A DNA stretch of 7,033 nucleotides from Candidatus Hydrogenedentota bacterium. GTDB taxonomy: Bacteria > Hydrogenedentota > Hydrogenedentia > Hydrogenedentales > SLHB01. The notes under the pieces are model-generated. The model searched no databases and had not been told where the DNA came from. It saw nothing but the letters and a program-made list of their open reading frames with translations. Location: positions 1 through 7,033 of the forward strand of contig DUZM01000226.1 in NCBI GenBank assembly GCA_013349485.1. The letters are read 5' to 3'. Below, one piece after another: positions 1-6,212 of the stretch; within the stretch, counting starts at the first letter, position 1; every line of letters begins with the position of its first letter. The position numbers and the translations under genes are program-made.

Positions 1-393
1 CGCACGGCAGTCGGCCGGGGCACCAAAATTGACAATTTGGTCCAGATCGGGCACAATGTCGAGGTTGGAGAGGATTGTGTCATTTCCGGGATGGCGGGCA
101 TTGCGGGAAGTGCCGTAATAGGTAACTGCGTAACTATCGCTGCGTCGGCGGGCATTGCCGGTCATATCGAGATTGGGGATAACGCCGTTATTGCCGCACG
201 CGCCGGCGTAACCAAGTCGGTCGGGGCGGGGAAAACGGTCTCGGGCTTTCCCGCGAAAGAACACAGGATCGAGAAGCGCATCATTGCAGGCACGTGGCGC
301 GTGCCGGAGCTGCTGCGCCACATAAGACTGCTCGAAGCACGGATCGAAAACTTGGAAGGTCGACTGCATGGAGAAGCAGCAGACGGTACGTGA
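1..393 (+). CDS. lpxD: UDP-3-O-acylglucosamine N-acyltransferase, C-terminal part (5' end outside window)
   Basis: LpxD transfers a 3-hydroxyacyl chain from acyl-ACP to the 2-amino group of UDP-3-O-acyl-glucosamine, the third step of lipid A synthesis, in the cytoplasm. The frame is open from base 1 and stops at 391-393, giving 130 residues. Hexapeptide (left-handed beta-helix) turns run through about residues 1-85. The LpxD hallmark KIDNLVQIGHNV lies at residues 9-20, and its His (codon 52-54) corresponds to the catalytic base of E. coli LpxD. Later turns include the GIAGS and GIAGH steps and the SGFPAKEH exit from the helix. They lead into a C-terminal alpha-helical tail, as in the family. 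The end overlaps the next gene by 26 nt in another frame, so the two are probably one operon. The N-terminal uridine-binding domain is not in the window. Family identification is firm. Confidence 0.95.
   Translation, partial: RTAVGRGTKIDNLVQIGHNVEVGEDCVISGMAGIAGSAVIGNCVTIAASAGIAGHIEIGDNAVIAARAGVTKSVGAGKTVSGFPAKEHRIEKRIIAGTWRVPELLRHIRLLEARIENLEGRLHGEAADGT
354..359 (+). promoter_or_regulatory. Shine-Dalgarno site of lpxC-fabZ inside lpxD
   Basis: GGAAGG lies 8 nt before the ATG at 368 and inside the lpxD reading frame. It supports the 368 start and hence the 26-nt gene overlap. Confidence 0.6.
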
Positions 394-1699
394 AGAGGCG
401 TCAATCTCGGGGGTGGGCGTTCACACGGGCAACCTCACGACCGTGACGTTCAAGCCCGCGCCGCCGAATAGCGGCGTCACGTTCTACAGAACGGACCTCC
501 CCGGCAAACCAGCGATCAAGGCCGATATTGACCACGTGATCGACGTGTCGCGCGGGACGACGATCGGCATTGACGGCGCGCGCATCGGCACGGTCGAGCA
601 TGTGCTCGCCGCCATCGCGGGTTTGGGCATCGACAATCTCGCTATCGAGGTCGACGGCAACGAGACCCCAAACGCAGACGGCAGCTCGTTGCCGTTCATG
701 AATACGCTTAAAAAGGCGGGGATCGTCGAGCAGAACGCCGAACGGAAGTACATAAAGATCGTCGAGCCGCTGTACTACCGCCATGACGACGTTACCCTCA
801 GCGTCTTGCCGGCTGACGAACTCCGCGTTTCCTTAACCGTATCCTATGACCACGTGGCCATCGGCACGCAATATGCCTCGTTCACGATTACGCCCGAGGT
901 CTTTGCGAAGGAAATCGCCCCGGCGCGGACGTTCTGCTTCCTGCGGGAAGTCAAAATGCTCCAGGAGCAAGGCCTCATCAAGGGCGGCAGCCTCGAGAGC
1001 GCCGTCGTCATCGGCGACGAAGCCATCCTAAACGACGATCTGCGGTATCCCGATGAACCCGTCCGACACAAAGTCCTCGATCTCCTGGGCGACATGTTCC
1101 TTCTCGGGCGGCCGCTCAAGGGGCACGTCGTAGCCGTCAAGCCGGGCCATGCCCGCAACGTGGCCTTCTCACAGCAGATAAAGAAACGCATGCTCAACGG
1201 GCAAACCAAGCCCCGCGCCGCCGGCGCCGGCAACAAAGTCTCCGGCAAGGGCAAATCGCCCAAACAACTCGATGTCAACGTAATCATGAAGGTCCTTCCG
1301 CACCGGTATCCGTTCCTCCTTGTGGATCGGATACTTTCGTACGAGCCGGGCGAACGGGTCGTCGGGATCAAGAACGTCACGGTCAACGAGCCCTTCTTCC
1401 AAGGCCACTGGCCGGGACTGCCCGTCATGCCCGGCGTGCTCATCATCGAGGTCATGGCCCAGGTGAGTTCGGTTCTGGTGTTCGGCGAAGACGCCGAGCC
1501 CGGAAAAATCGCCATCTTTCTGGGCATCGACAAGGCAAAGTTCCGCGGCATGATAGTTCCCGGCGACCAAATCATCGTCGAGTGCGAATTGCTCCGGCTG
1601 CGCCGAAACGCCTGCAAAGTCCACGCCGTCGCCAAAGTCGAGGATCGCGTAGCCGCAGAAGCCGACATGCTCTTCGGGTTCATGGAAACCGACAGCTAG
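368..1699 (+). CDS. lpxC/fabZ: Bifunctional LpxC deacetylase / FabZ 3-hydroxyacyl-ACP dehydratase fusion
   Basis: This is a 443-aa fusion of two cytoplasmic enzymes. The LpxC part (about residues 1-276) removes the acetyl group from UDP-3-O-acyl-GlcNAc, the committed step of lipid A synthesis. Its zinc and catalytic residues are visible: E77-H78 in TVEHVLAA, H234 and D238 in RHKVLDLLGD, D242, and H261 in KPGHARN. These match E. coli E78, H79, H238, D242, D246 and H265. A Lys/Gly/Ala-rich linker (about 277-300) leads to the FabZ part (301-443), which dehydrates 3-hydroxyacyl-ACP in fatty acid elongation. FabZ signatures are PHRYPFLLVDR (311-321) and GHWPGLPVMPGVLIIE with H347 and E361 exactly 14 residues apart, as in the active-site pair. 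The usual Phe after the His is Trp. Both domains look complete. Such fusions are known from Bacteroidota, where lpxA commonly follows; here it does not. The ATG has a good ribosome site. Confidence 0.96.
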   Translation: MEKQQTVREEASISGVGVHTGNLTTVTFKPAPPNSGVTFYRTDLPGKPAIKADIDHVIDVSRGTTIGIDGARIGTVEHVLAAIAGLGIDNLAIEVDGNETPNADGSSLPFMNTLKKAGIVEQNAERKYIKIVEPLYYRHDDVTLSVLPADELRVSLTVSYDHVAIGTQYASFTITPEVFAKEIAPARTFCFLREVKMLQEQGLIKGGSLESAVVIGDEAILNDDLRYPDEPVRHKVLDLLGDMFLLGRPLKGHVVAVKPGHARNVAFSQQIKKRMLNGQTKPRAAGAGNKVSGKGKSPKQLDVNVIMKVLPHRYPFLLVDRILSYEPGERVVGIKNVTVNEPFFQGHWPGLPVMPGVLIIEVMAQVSSVLVFGEDAEPGKIAIFLGIDKAKFRGMIVPGDQIIVECELLRLRRNACKVHAVAKVEDRVAAEADMLFGFMETDS

Positions 1700-1805
1700 A
1701 CTCCATTTCCCTCGCCATTACTGTAGCGCTCCTAGTGCACGGGCATCTCGTCCATTCCGACACCATATCAACCGTGCGCTGCACCCTCTGGCATCCATGA
1801 CGCGG

Positions 1806-1811
1806 TATAAT
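1806..1811 (+). promoter_or_regulatory. Candidate -10 element upstream of the ABC-F operon
   Basis: A perfect TATAAT hexamer sits in the 208-nt gap, about 97 nt before the ABC-F start. No TTGACA-like -35 is found at 15-19 nt spacing and there is no TGn extension, so it is only a candidate. Immediately downstream, at 1812-1824, is GCGC-ATATA-GCGC, a short symmetric element that would lie across the predicted transcription start and could be an operator or chance. Confidence 0.3.
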
Positions 1812-1893
1812 GCGCATATAGCGCTAATCAGTGGACTCAGTGTGCCGGTGACGGTTCGCGAATCGGCCTGCCAGGTCTCTCGACAGTGCTCAT

Positions 1894-1900
1894 GAGGGGA
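1894..1900 (+). promoter_or_regulatory. Ribosome binding site supporting a TTG start for the ABC-F gene
   Basis: GAGGGGA ends 7 nt before the TTG at 1908. No in-frame ATG or GTG lies near it, and the protein aligns with an ABC-F N-terminus from this codon, so the TTG is the likely initiator. Confidence 0.6.
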
Positions 1901-1907
1901 ATAAAGA

Positions 1908-3422
1908 TTGACTCCAGCCGGAATCACATTCCAAAGCGTATCATTCACCTACGATACAGCAACCAATCCCCTGGTCGCCGCACTTTCCGTGCAGTTCCCG
2001 ACCGGTTGGACGGGGATTGTCGGCGCGAACGGCGCGGGCAAGACGACGATACTGAGACTCGCGACCGGCGAATTGAACCCGCAGCAAGGAACGATCCGGC
2101 GAACCGGCGAACCGGTCTATTGTCCTCAGCGCACGGATGACGTGCCTGCGATGTTGGACGAACTCATTGCGGCAACCGACGGCGATGCCTCTGCAATCAA
2201 AGGTACGCTCGGGGTCACGGCCGACTGGCCTGAGCGGTGGCAGACGCTGAGTCACGGGGAACGAAAACGCGCACAGATTGCGGTGCTCCTGTGGCGACGT
2301 CCTCAAGTGCTGGCGATTGACGAGCCCACGAATCATATTGACGCCGAAGCGCGCGCACTCCTGGCCACGGCCCTCCATTCGTTCCAGGGCGTTGGACTCC
2401 TTGTCAGCCATGACCGCGAACTGCTCGACGATCTGTGCGCGCAGTGCCTGTTTGTGGATCCGCCGGAGGCCGTTCTGCGTTCCGGTGGCTACAGCAAAGG
2501 CGCACAGCAAGCCAAACGCGACGAAGAGCGCGTCCGCAAGGAGAAGCGACAGGCAAAACGTGCGTTCGCGCGGCTCAGACGGGAAGCGATCGTACGTCGG
2601 CAGGAGGCTTCCCGCGCCCACCGGCAAAGGTCGAAGCGGGCATTGGGCAAGAAAGACCACGACGCCAAAGAGAAGATCGATATGGCGCGCGTAACCGGGA
2701 AAGACGGCGTAGCGGGACGACGGCTGCGGCAGCTCGAGGGGCGCGTACGGCAGAGCCAAGCGAAACAGGAGTCGATCAGGGTCAAGAAGATCCACGAGTT
2801 GGGCATTGCATTCGAGGGGGCGCACTCGAAGCGAGATTGGCTCTTCAGGCTGTCCGGCGGCTCAATTTCCCTTGGCGGAAAGCGACGGTTGAGTTTCCCC
2901 AATCTACACATGCGGCCAAGGGATCGAGTCGCCTTGACAGGCCCCAACGGGACGGGCAAAAGCACCCTCGTGCGGCACATCGTGCGCTCCTTGGCCCTGC
3001 CGGCCGAGCGCGTTACGTATGTGCCGCAGGAAATCGACCTCGAGTCCTCGAAAGACATACTGGCGCGTGTTCGCGCGCTGCCGAAGGACAAACTCGGCCA
3101 AATGATGGCGGTTGTGAGCCGCCTCGGGTCGCGGCCGCACCGGCTGCTCGATACCGACGAGCCGAGCCCCGGCGAAGTCCGTAAAGTCCTTTTGGCCCTC
3201 GGCATCACTCAGGCGCCCCACCTGATCATTATGGATGAGCCGACGAACCACATGGACTTGCCTTCAATAACGTGCCTCGAGGATGCCCTGGACGAGTGCC
3301 CCTGCGGCCTATTGCTGGTCAGCCACGACCAGCGCTTCCTCGACCGCCTCACTACCCGGCGCTGGCACATCTCACAGGAGAAAGGAACAACGCATGCTTT
3401 CAAACTCCAACAGCTGCGATGA
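1908..3422 (+). CDS. ABC-F family ATP-binding protein (twin ATPase, no membrane domain)
   Basis: ABC-F proteins are soluble twin ATPases that bind the ribosomal E site. They act as translation factors (EttA, Uup and relatives) or protect ribosomes from antibiotics. This 504-aa protein has both nucleotide-binding domains. Domain 1 has Walker A GANGAGKTT (39-47), signature LSHGE (114-118), Walker B VLAIDEPTNHID (134-145) and switch His168 in LLVSHD. Domain 2 has Walker A GPNGTGKST (345-353), a divergent signature SPGE (420-423), Walker B LIIMDEPTNHMD (439-450) and switch His473. There are no transmembrane segments. The interdomain linker (about 196-300) is very rich in Arg and Lys, as expected for the P-site tRNA-interaction region. 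The start is TTG with a good ribosome site. The gene overlaps its downstream neighbour by 29 nt. Whether it confers resistance or is a housekeeping factor cannot be told from sequence alone. The family call is firm. Confidence 0.93.
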   Translation: MTPAGITFQSVSFTYDTATNPLVAALSVQFPTGWTGIVGANGAGKTTILRLATGELNPQQGTIRRTGEPVYCPQRTDDVPAMLDELIAATDGDASAIKGTLGVTADWPERWQTLSHGERKRAQIAVLLWRRPQVLAIDEPTNHIDAEARALLATALHSFQGVGLLVSHDRELLDDLCAQCLFVDPPEAVLRSGGYSKGAQQAKRDEERVRKEKRQAKRAFARLRREAIVRRQEASRAHRQRSKRALGKKDHDAKEKIDMARVTGKDGVAGRRLRQLEGRVRQSQAKQESIRVKKIHELGIAFEGAHSKRDWLFRLSGGSISLGGKRRLSFPNLHMRPRDRVALTGPNGTGKSTLVRHIVRSLALPAERVTYVPQEIDLESSKDILARVRALPKDKLGQMMAVVSRLGSRPHRLLDTDEPSPGEVRKVLLALGITQAPHLIIMDEPTNHMDLPSITCLEDALDECPCGLLLVSHDQRFLDRLTTRRWHISQEKGTTHAFKLQQLR

Positions 3423-4206
3423 AATAGAGGGACCGCTCCGAGACTGGTTGTTTGAGCAGTGGCGGGAGCGGGTGCACGGCAAATACATGTTCCGGGGCAT
3501 GAGTTCCAAAGACGTGGCGAGTGGCTTGGAGCCTTCGTCCGACCCCTTCAAGGAGATTCGGCCACACCTCTACGCGCTGCTCGACGTCCTCGAGCGCCTC
3601 CTAGGCGCCGGGTTTCAGTTCACCGTACACGAGGATTACAGCGGCCTTTCGTTCGACCTGCGGGACATCGTGTGCTGGACCAGGGGAGACCTCGATAATC
3701 CAGGCATCGATTTCACATCAACTTATGAATCGGCCTGCGGCTACGCACAGAATTTCCAGGGCAGCCAGTTGAAACAGAACTTCAAATACATTACGATCCA
3801 TTTACCCGATCGGAAAAGCCACCCCCTTGTGCAGCAACTTGTTGCGGAGGAGGAGTGGCAACTGGTGTCCGGCATCAATTCGTGGGTGTCGCGCCTGTCT
3901 GAGAGCCACAAAAGCGTCGTCATTCGGGTCCGTAGGTCGCACCCTGTGTTTGACGACCCTTGCCCTATCTTCGAGACAAGTCAAGGTGTAAGCTTACCGT
4001 TGGGATCGTTCGAGCGGTTCTGCGAAAGGGCTGTTACCTGCATCCGAAACAAAGGGCTTTCGCTCAGTGAGGCGTCCCTTCGGCGGGTACTCCCAAAGGA
4101 ATCTGCCGAATTCTGTTTCAGGCTCACACGCCCCCTGCGCACTGAAGATATCGAAAGCGTCGAGGAAATCAGCCTCTCACAGCGGAGTTCGCGAGAGAAG
4201 CCATGA
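3394..4206 (+). CDS. Uncharacterised 270-aa protein, possible ADP-ribosyltransferase-like fold
   Basis: I do not recognise this protein by family. It is soluble-looking, with no signal peptide or membrane segment. Near the N-terminus is YMFRGMSSKDVASGLEP (31-47). Mid-protein is GIDFTSTYESACGYAQNF (104-121), followed by a predicted strand KYITIHLP (131-138). An acidic stretch EDIESVEEIS (251-260) lies near the C-terminus. The order FRG...GL, then ST-Y with a helix containing AxxYA, then a strand, then a late Glu resembles the R-S-E layout of ADP-ribosyltransferases and related NAD-using enzymes. This is motif reading, not a proven homology. The ATG at 3394 is preferred because AAAGGA lies 7 nt upstream. 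An earlier in-frame ATG at 3283 lies deep in the ABC-F gene and would add 37 low-complexity residues. The gene is coupled to both neighbours: a 29-nt overlap with the ABC-F gene and an ATGA overlap with the methyltransferase gene. Confidence 0.8.
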   Translation: MLSNSNSCDEIEGPLRDWLFEQWRERVHGKYMFRGMSSKDVASGLEPSSDPFKEIRPHLYALLDVLERLLGAGFQFTVHEDYSGLSFDLRDIVCWTRGDLDNPGIDFTSTYESACGYAQNFQGSQLKQNFKYITIHLPDRKSHPLVQQLVAEEEWQLVSGINSWVSRLSESHKSVVIRVRRSHPVFDDPCPIFETSQGVSLPLGSFERFCERAVTCIRNKGLSLSEASLRRVLPKESAEFCFRLTRPLRTEDIESVEEISLSQRSSREKP

Positions 4207-4952
4207 GCAAACAAGTCGCCTTTGGCAGAAACGTCGTCGAAGAAGCGTTGCGGACTCCCGGACGCGTGAGCCGCTTGTACCTGGCGAAGGAATCGCGAGC
4301 GCGCTGGGCGGAAGCGGTTGTGGCACAAGCCCGAGCCCAGAAGGTGCGATTCGATTTTGTGCCTCAAGCAAAACTGAATGAACTCAGCGGCGCCCGAGAG
4401 CATCAGGGCGTCGTGGCCGTAGTGAGCCCCGTTGCGTATGTACCGCTCGAACGGTGTCTGAAAACTTGTCCTGAGCAGGCGACGCTTGTCGCGCTGGACG
4501 GGGTTCAACATCCAAGGAACCTTGGAATGCTTTTCCGCACGGCGCTCGGCGCGGGCGTATCGGCAGTCTTGATCCCCGCCCGAGGCGGCGCCTTGCTCGA
4601 TCCCGACGTGGCTCGGGCGAGTGCCGGGGCCGTGTTTCAAGTCACAACGGTAAAATGCGGCAATCTGGCACAGGCCTTGCGTACGTGCAGACGCGCCGGC
4701 TTCTGGCTGTACGGACTCGACGCAAAAGGCGAGCGCAACGTTTTCGATACTTCCTGGCCGGATCGCATCGTGCTGGTGCTGGGTAACGAGACCCAGGGGC
4801 TCCGCCCGGGAATCAAGAAGGCTTGTGACAGTCTCGTGCGGATTCCCTTGGACGGCAACCTGGACAGTCTTAACGTGGCGGTCGCAGGCGGCATAGCCCT
4901 TTTCCAGATCTTCTCACAGCGAACTGCGGAGGGCGGGAAGCGTTCCCGATAA
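4203..4952 (+). CDS. TrmH/SpoU-family RNA 2'-O-ribose methyltransferase, RlmB-like
   Basis: SpoU/TrmH (SPOUT) enzymes methylate the 2'-hydroxyl of specific rRNA or tRNA riboses using S-adenosylmethionine bound in a trefoil knot. This 249-aa protein has an N-terminal substrate-binding domain (about 1-76), with the FGRNVVEEAL opening and the HQGVVAVV end typical of RlmB-type enzymes. The catalytic domain follows with all three motifs: motif 1 LDGVQHPRNLGMLFRTA (98-114, N106 and R112), motif 2 VLGNETQGL (192-200), and motif 3 IPLDGNLDSLNVAVAGGIA (214-232). Its length and domain order match RlmB, which makes Gm2251 in E. coli 23S rRNA. Other 23S rRNA methyltransferases of this superfamily, such as TsnR, give antibiotic resistance, so the target is open. 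The start ATG overlaps the stop of the preceding gene as ATGA, suggesting translational coupling. The ribosome site is only a weak GAGAAG. Confidence 0.92.
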   Translation: MSKQVAFGRNVVEEALRTPGRVSRLYLAKESRARWAEAVVAQARAQKVRFDFVPQAKLNELSGAREHQGVVAVVSPVAYVPLERCLKTCPEQATLVALDGVQHPRNLGMLFRTALGAGVSAVLIPARGGALLDPDVARASAGAVFQVTTVKCGNLAQALRTCRRAGFWLYGLDAKGERNVFDTSWPDRIVLVLGNETQGLRPGIKKACDSLVRIPLDGNLDSLNVAVAGGIALFQIFSQRTAEGGKRSR

Positions 4953-5037
4953 CAACGGCAGTACTCGCGGAACCCAAAGTGGGGTGCGGTTTCGTTCGGG
5001 TATATACAACCGCGCGGAGGCTATGACGTCAGTCCAA

Positions 5038-5043
5038 AAGGAG
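5038..5043 (+). promoter_or_regulatory. Ribosome binding site that fixes the phosphotransferase start at 5049
   Basis: AAGGAG ends 5 nt before the ATG at 5049. An in-frame GTG two codons earlier (5043-5045) overlaps this site and so is unlikely to be the initiator. Confidence 0.65.
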
Positions 5044-5048
5044 TGCCA

Positions 5049-6137
5049 ATGAGCAAAGGCGGCGCAGAGGATGAGTCTACCGCAAGGCCTGTCTTCGGAC
5101 TGTCCGAAGAGGAGCTAAGGCCGATAGTCGACAGCATAGCCCGCGAACCAGTGGCTTCGTTCTGCGTCAGCATCGAGCATGAAATGTGCGGGCACTACGG
5201 ATACAGCGCCGACAAACTCATACCAACCTTCATCTACACAACGAAGGGCGGACAGAAAGGAAAGAAGACCATCTTCGTCAAGCGGTTCCGCGAGCCGGGC
5301 GCCCGTGAAGCGCATCATTACGCCAACCTTGAGGAGTATGATGCCCCTATCCCGCGCATGTACGGCTTCTTGACTGACGCGGATGATCGGGAGATCTGCT
5401 TCCTCGAGTATCTGGAACCTGTCGATGCGCTTCACCCTTTTCATGACTTCGTCGGCGACTATGGCCAATTCACGGAGTTCCTTGCGGCGATAGCCCACTT
5501 CAACACTATCCAGCCATCCGGCGAATACGCGGCCGGACTGCCTCGTGACGATTTCGGACAAGGGCTCAGGGAAGCCATAGCTGCCTTAGAGCGGATCTGG
5601 GTGCACGGCCAAAAGGGCGAACTTGGGGTCGATTTGAGGGCATTCTGTTCCGGCCCTGACAAGAGGCTGGAGCGCCTCAAGAAGCTGGCGGAAAAGCTGA
5701 TGCAACCGGTTGCGGCGATGAAGGCCGGCTTGTGTCACAACGACTTTGCTCCTGACAGTACCGCATATCGTCGAGATACCGGGAAGTTGCTGATCTTCGA
5801 CCTCGAGTACCTAGGATTCGGGCCACGCTTTCGCGACGTGGCGCACTGGCTGGGCGCGCCGGAAGACTATTATCCCCGGTGTCGGCCGCGCCACGAGTTG
5901 GCCAGACTCTATCTGAGGCATTACGTGCAGCACGGTGGCCAACCAGTGCCGGTCAAGCGACTCTTGGAGGAAGCGCATATCCTCTGGCAGGCCCAGACCC
6001 TCAGCATGCTGTGGTGGCTCAACTACCGCGCGATCGACGGCCTTGTGGATTGGACGGAGGATCGAGATGAGGGCCGCCGTACGTGTCAAGACGATTTACG
6101 CAAACAGCTCAGCGCACTCTGTCATGAAGCTTCCTGA
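5049..6137 (+). CDS. Phosphotransferase-family protein (APH/choline kinase-like) with altered metal-binding site
   Basis: The 362 residues have the protein-kinase-like layout of the APH/choline kinase superfamily, whose members phosphorylate small molecules with ATP. The substrate here is unknown. A likely ATP lysine is K78 in TIFVKRF, and the hinge is EICFLEYLEP (115-124). The catalytic loop is LCHNDFAPDST (228-238) with H230 and catalytic D232. The metal-binding acidic motif is IFDLEYLGFGPRFRDVAHWL (249-268) with D251 and E253. The normal HxDxxxxN pattern expects Asn at position 237, but the codon is AGT (Ser), one base from AAT (Asn). Substrate choice could resemble choline, sugar, lipid headgroup or antibiotic kinases, and nothing in the sequence decides this. 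The C-terminal third is helical and Trp-rich (WWLNYR, 322-327). The gene starts 96 nt after the methyltransferase stop, so it could be in the same transcript or have its own promoter. Confidence 0.82.
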   Translation: MSKGGAEDESTARPVFGLSEEELRPIVDSIAREPVASFCVSIEHEMCGHYGYSADKLIPTFIYTTKGGQKGKKTIFVKRFREPGAREAHHYANLEEYDAPIPRMYGFLTDADDREICFLEYLEPVDALHPFHDFVGDYGQFTEFLAAIAHFNTIQPSGEYAAGLPRDDFGQGLREAIAALERIWVHGQKGELGVDLRAFCSGPDKRLERLKKLAEKLMQPVAAMKAGLCHNDFAPDSTAYRRDTGKLLIFDLEYLGFGPRFRDVAHWLGAPEDYYPRCRPRHELARLYLRHYVQHGGQPVPVKRLLEEAHILWQAQTLSMLWWLNYRAIDGLVDWTEDRDEGRRTCQDDLRKQLSALCHEAS

Positions 6138-6144
6138 GACCAAG

Positions 6145-6164
6145 TAGCATTTAAAGACATGCTA
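6145..6164 (+). terminator. Weak stem-loop after the phosphotransferase gene
   Basis: TAGCAT (6145-6150) pairs with ATGCTA (6159-6164) across an 8-nt loop and is followed by ATTT. The stem is AT-rich and the T tract short, so it is at best a weak terminator. Confidence 0.25.
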
Positions 6165-6212
6165 ATTTGATGGGGATAATAGTACTTTGCGTGACAATGC
6201 CTTTCGTTGCGC

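Noticed and set aside
844..1683. 279-aa open frame on the - strand
   Set aside because: It lies entirely antisense to lpxC-fabZ, has biased Arg/Ser/Pro composition and no motifs. It is a GC-driven shadow frame.
1735..1777. GCACGG/CCGTGC short inverted repeat after lpxC-fabZ, considered as a terminator
   Set aside because: Only 6 bp with a 29-nt spacer and no T tract. Expected by chance.
1718..1948. 76-aa - strand frame in the gap before the ABC-F gene
   Set aside because: No motifs, and it overlaps the ABC-F start and its ribosome site. Chance frame.
1941..2825. 294-aa open frame on the - strand
   Set aside because: Antisense to the ABC-F gene, whose motifs clearly define the coding strand. 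It has no recognisable domain.
2435..3184. 249-aa + strand frame inside the ABC-F gene
   Set aside because: It is a shifted-frame shadow: very Arg/Ala-rich, no motifs, and the ABC-F frame is unbroken through it.
3283..3393. Upstream in-frame ATG extending the unknown protein by 37 residues
   Set aside because: It would lie deep in the ABC-F gene, adds Ser/Ala/Thr-rich shadow-like sequence, and lacks the ribosome site seen before the ATG at 3394.
3981..4640. 219-aa open frame on the - strand
   Set aside because: Antisense across the junction of two tightly overlapping + strand genes, with no motif or ribosome site.
5001..5008. TATATACA as a promoter -10 for the kinase gene
   Set aside because: No plausible -35 at the right distance and no extended -10, so the support is too weak to list as a feature.
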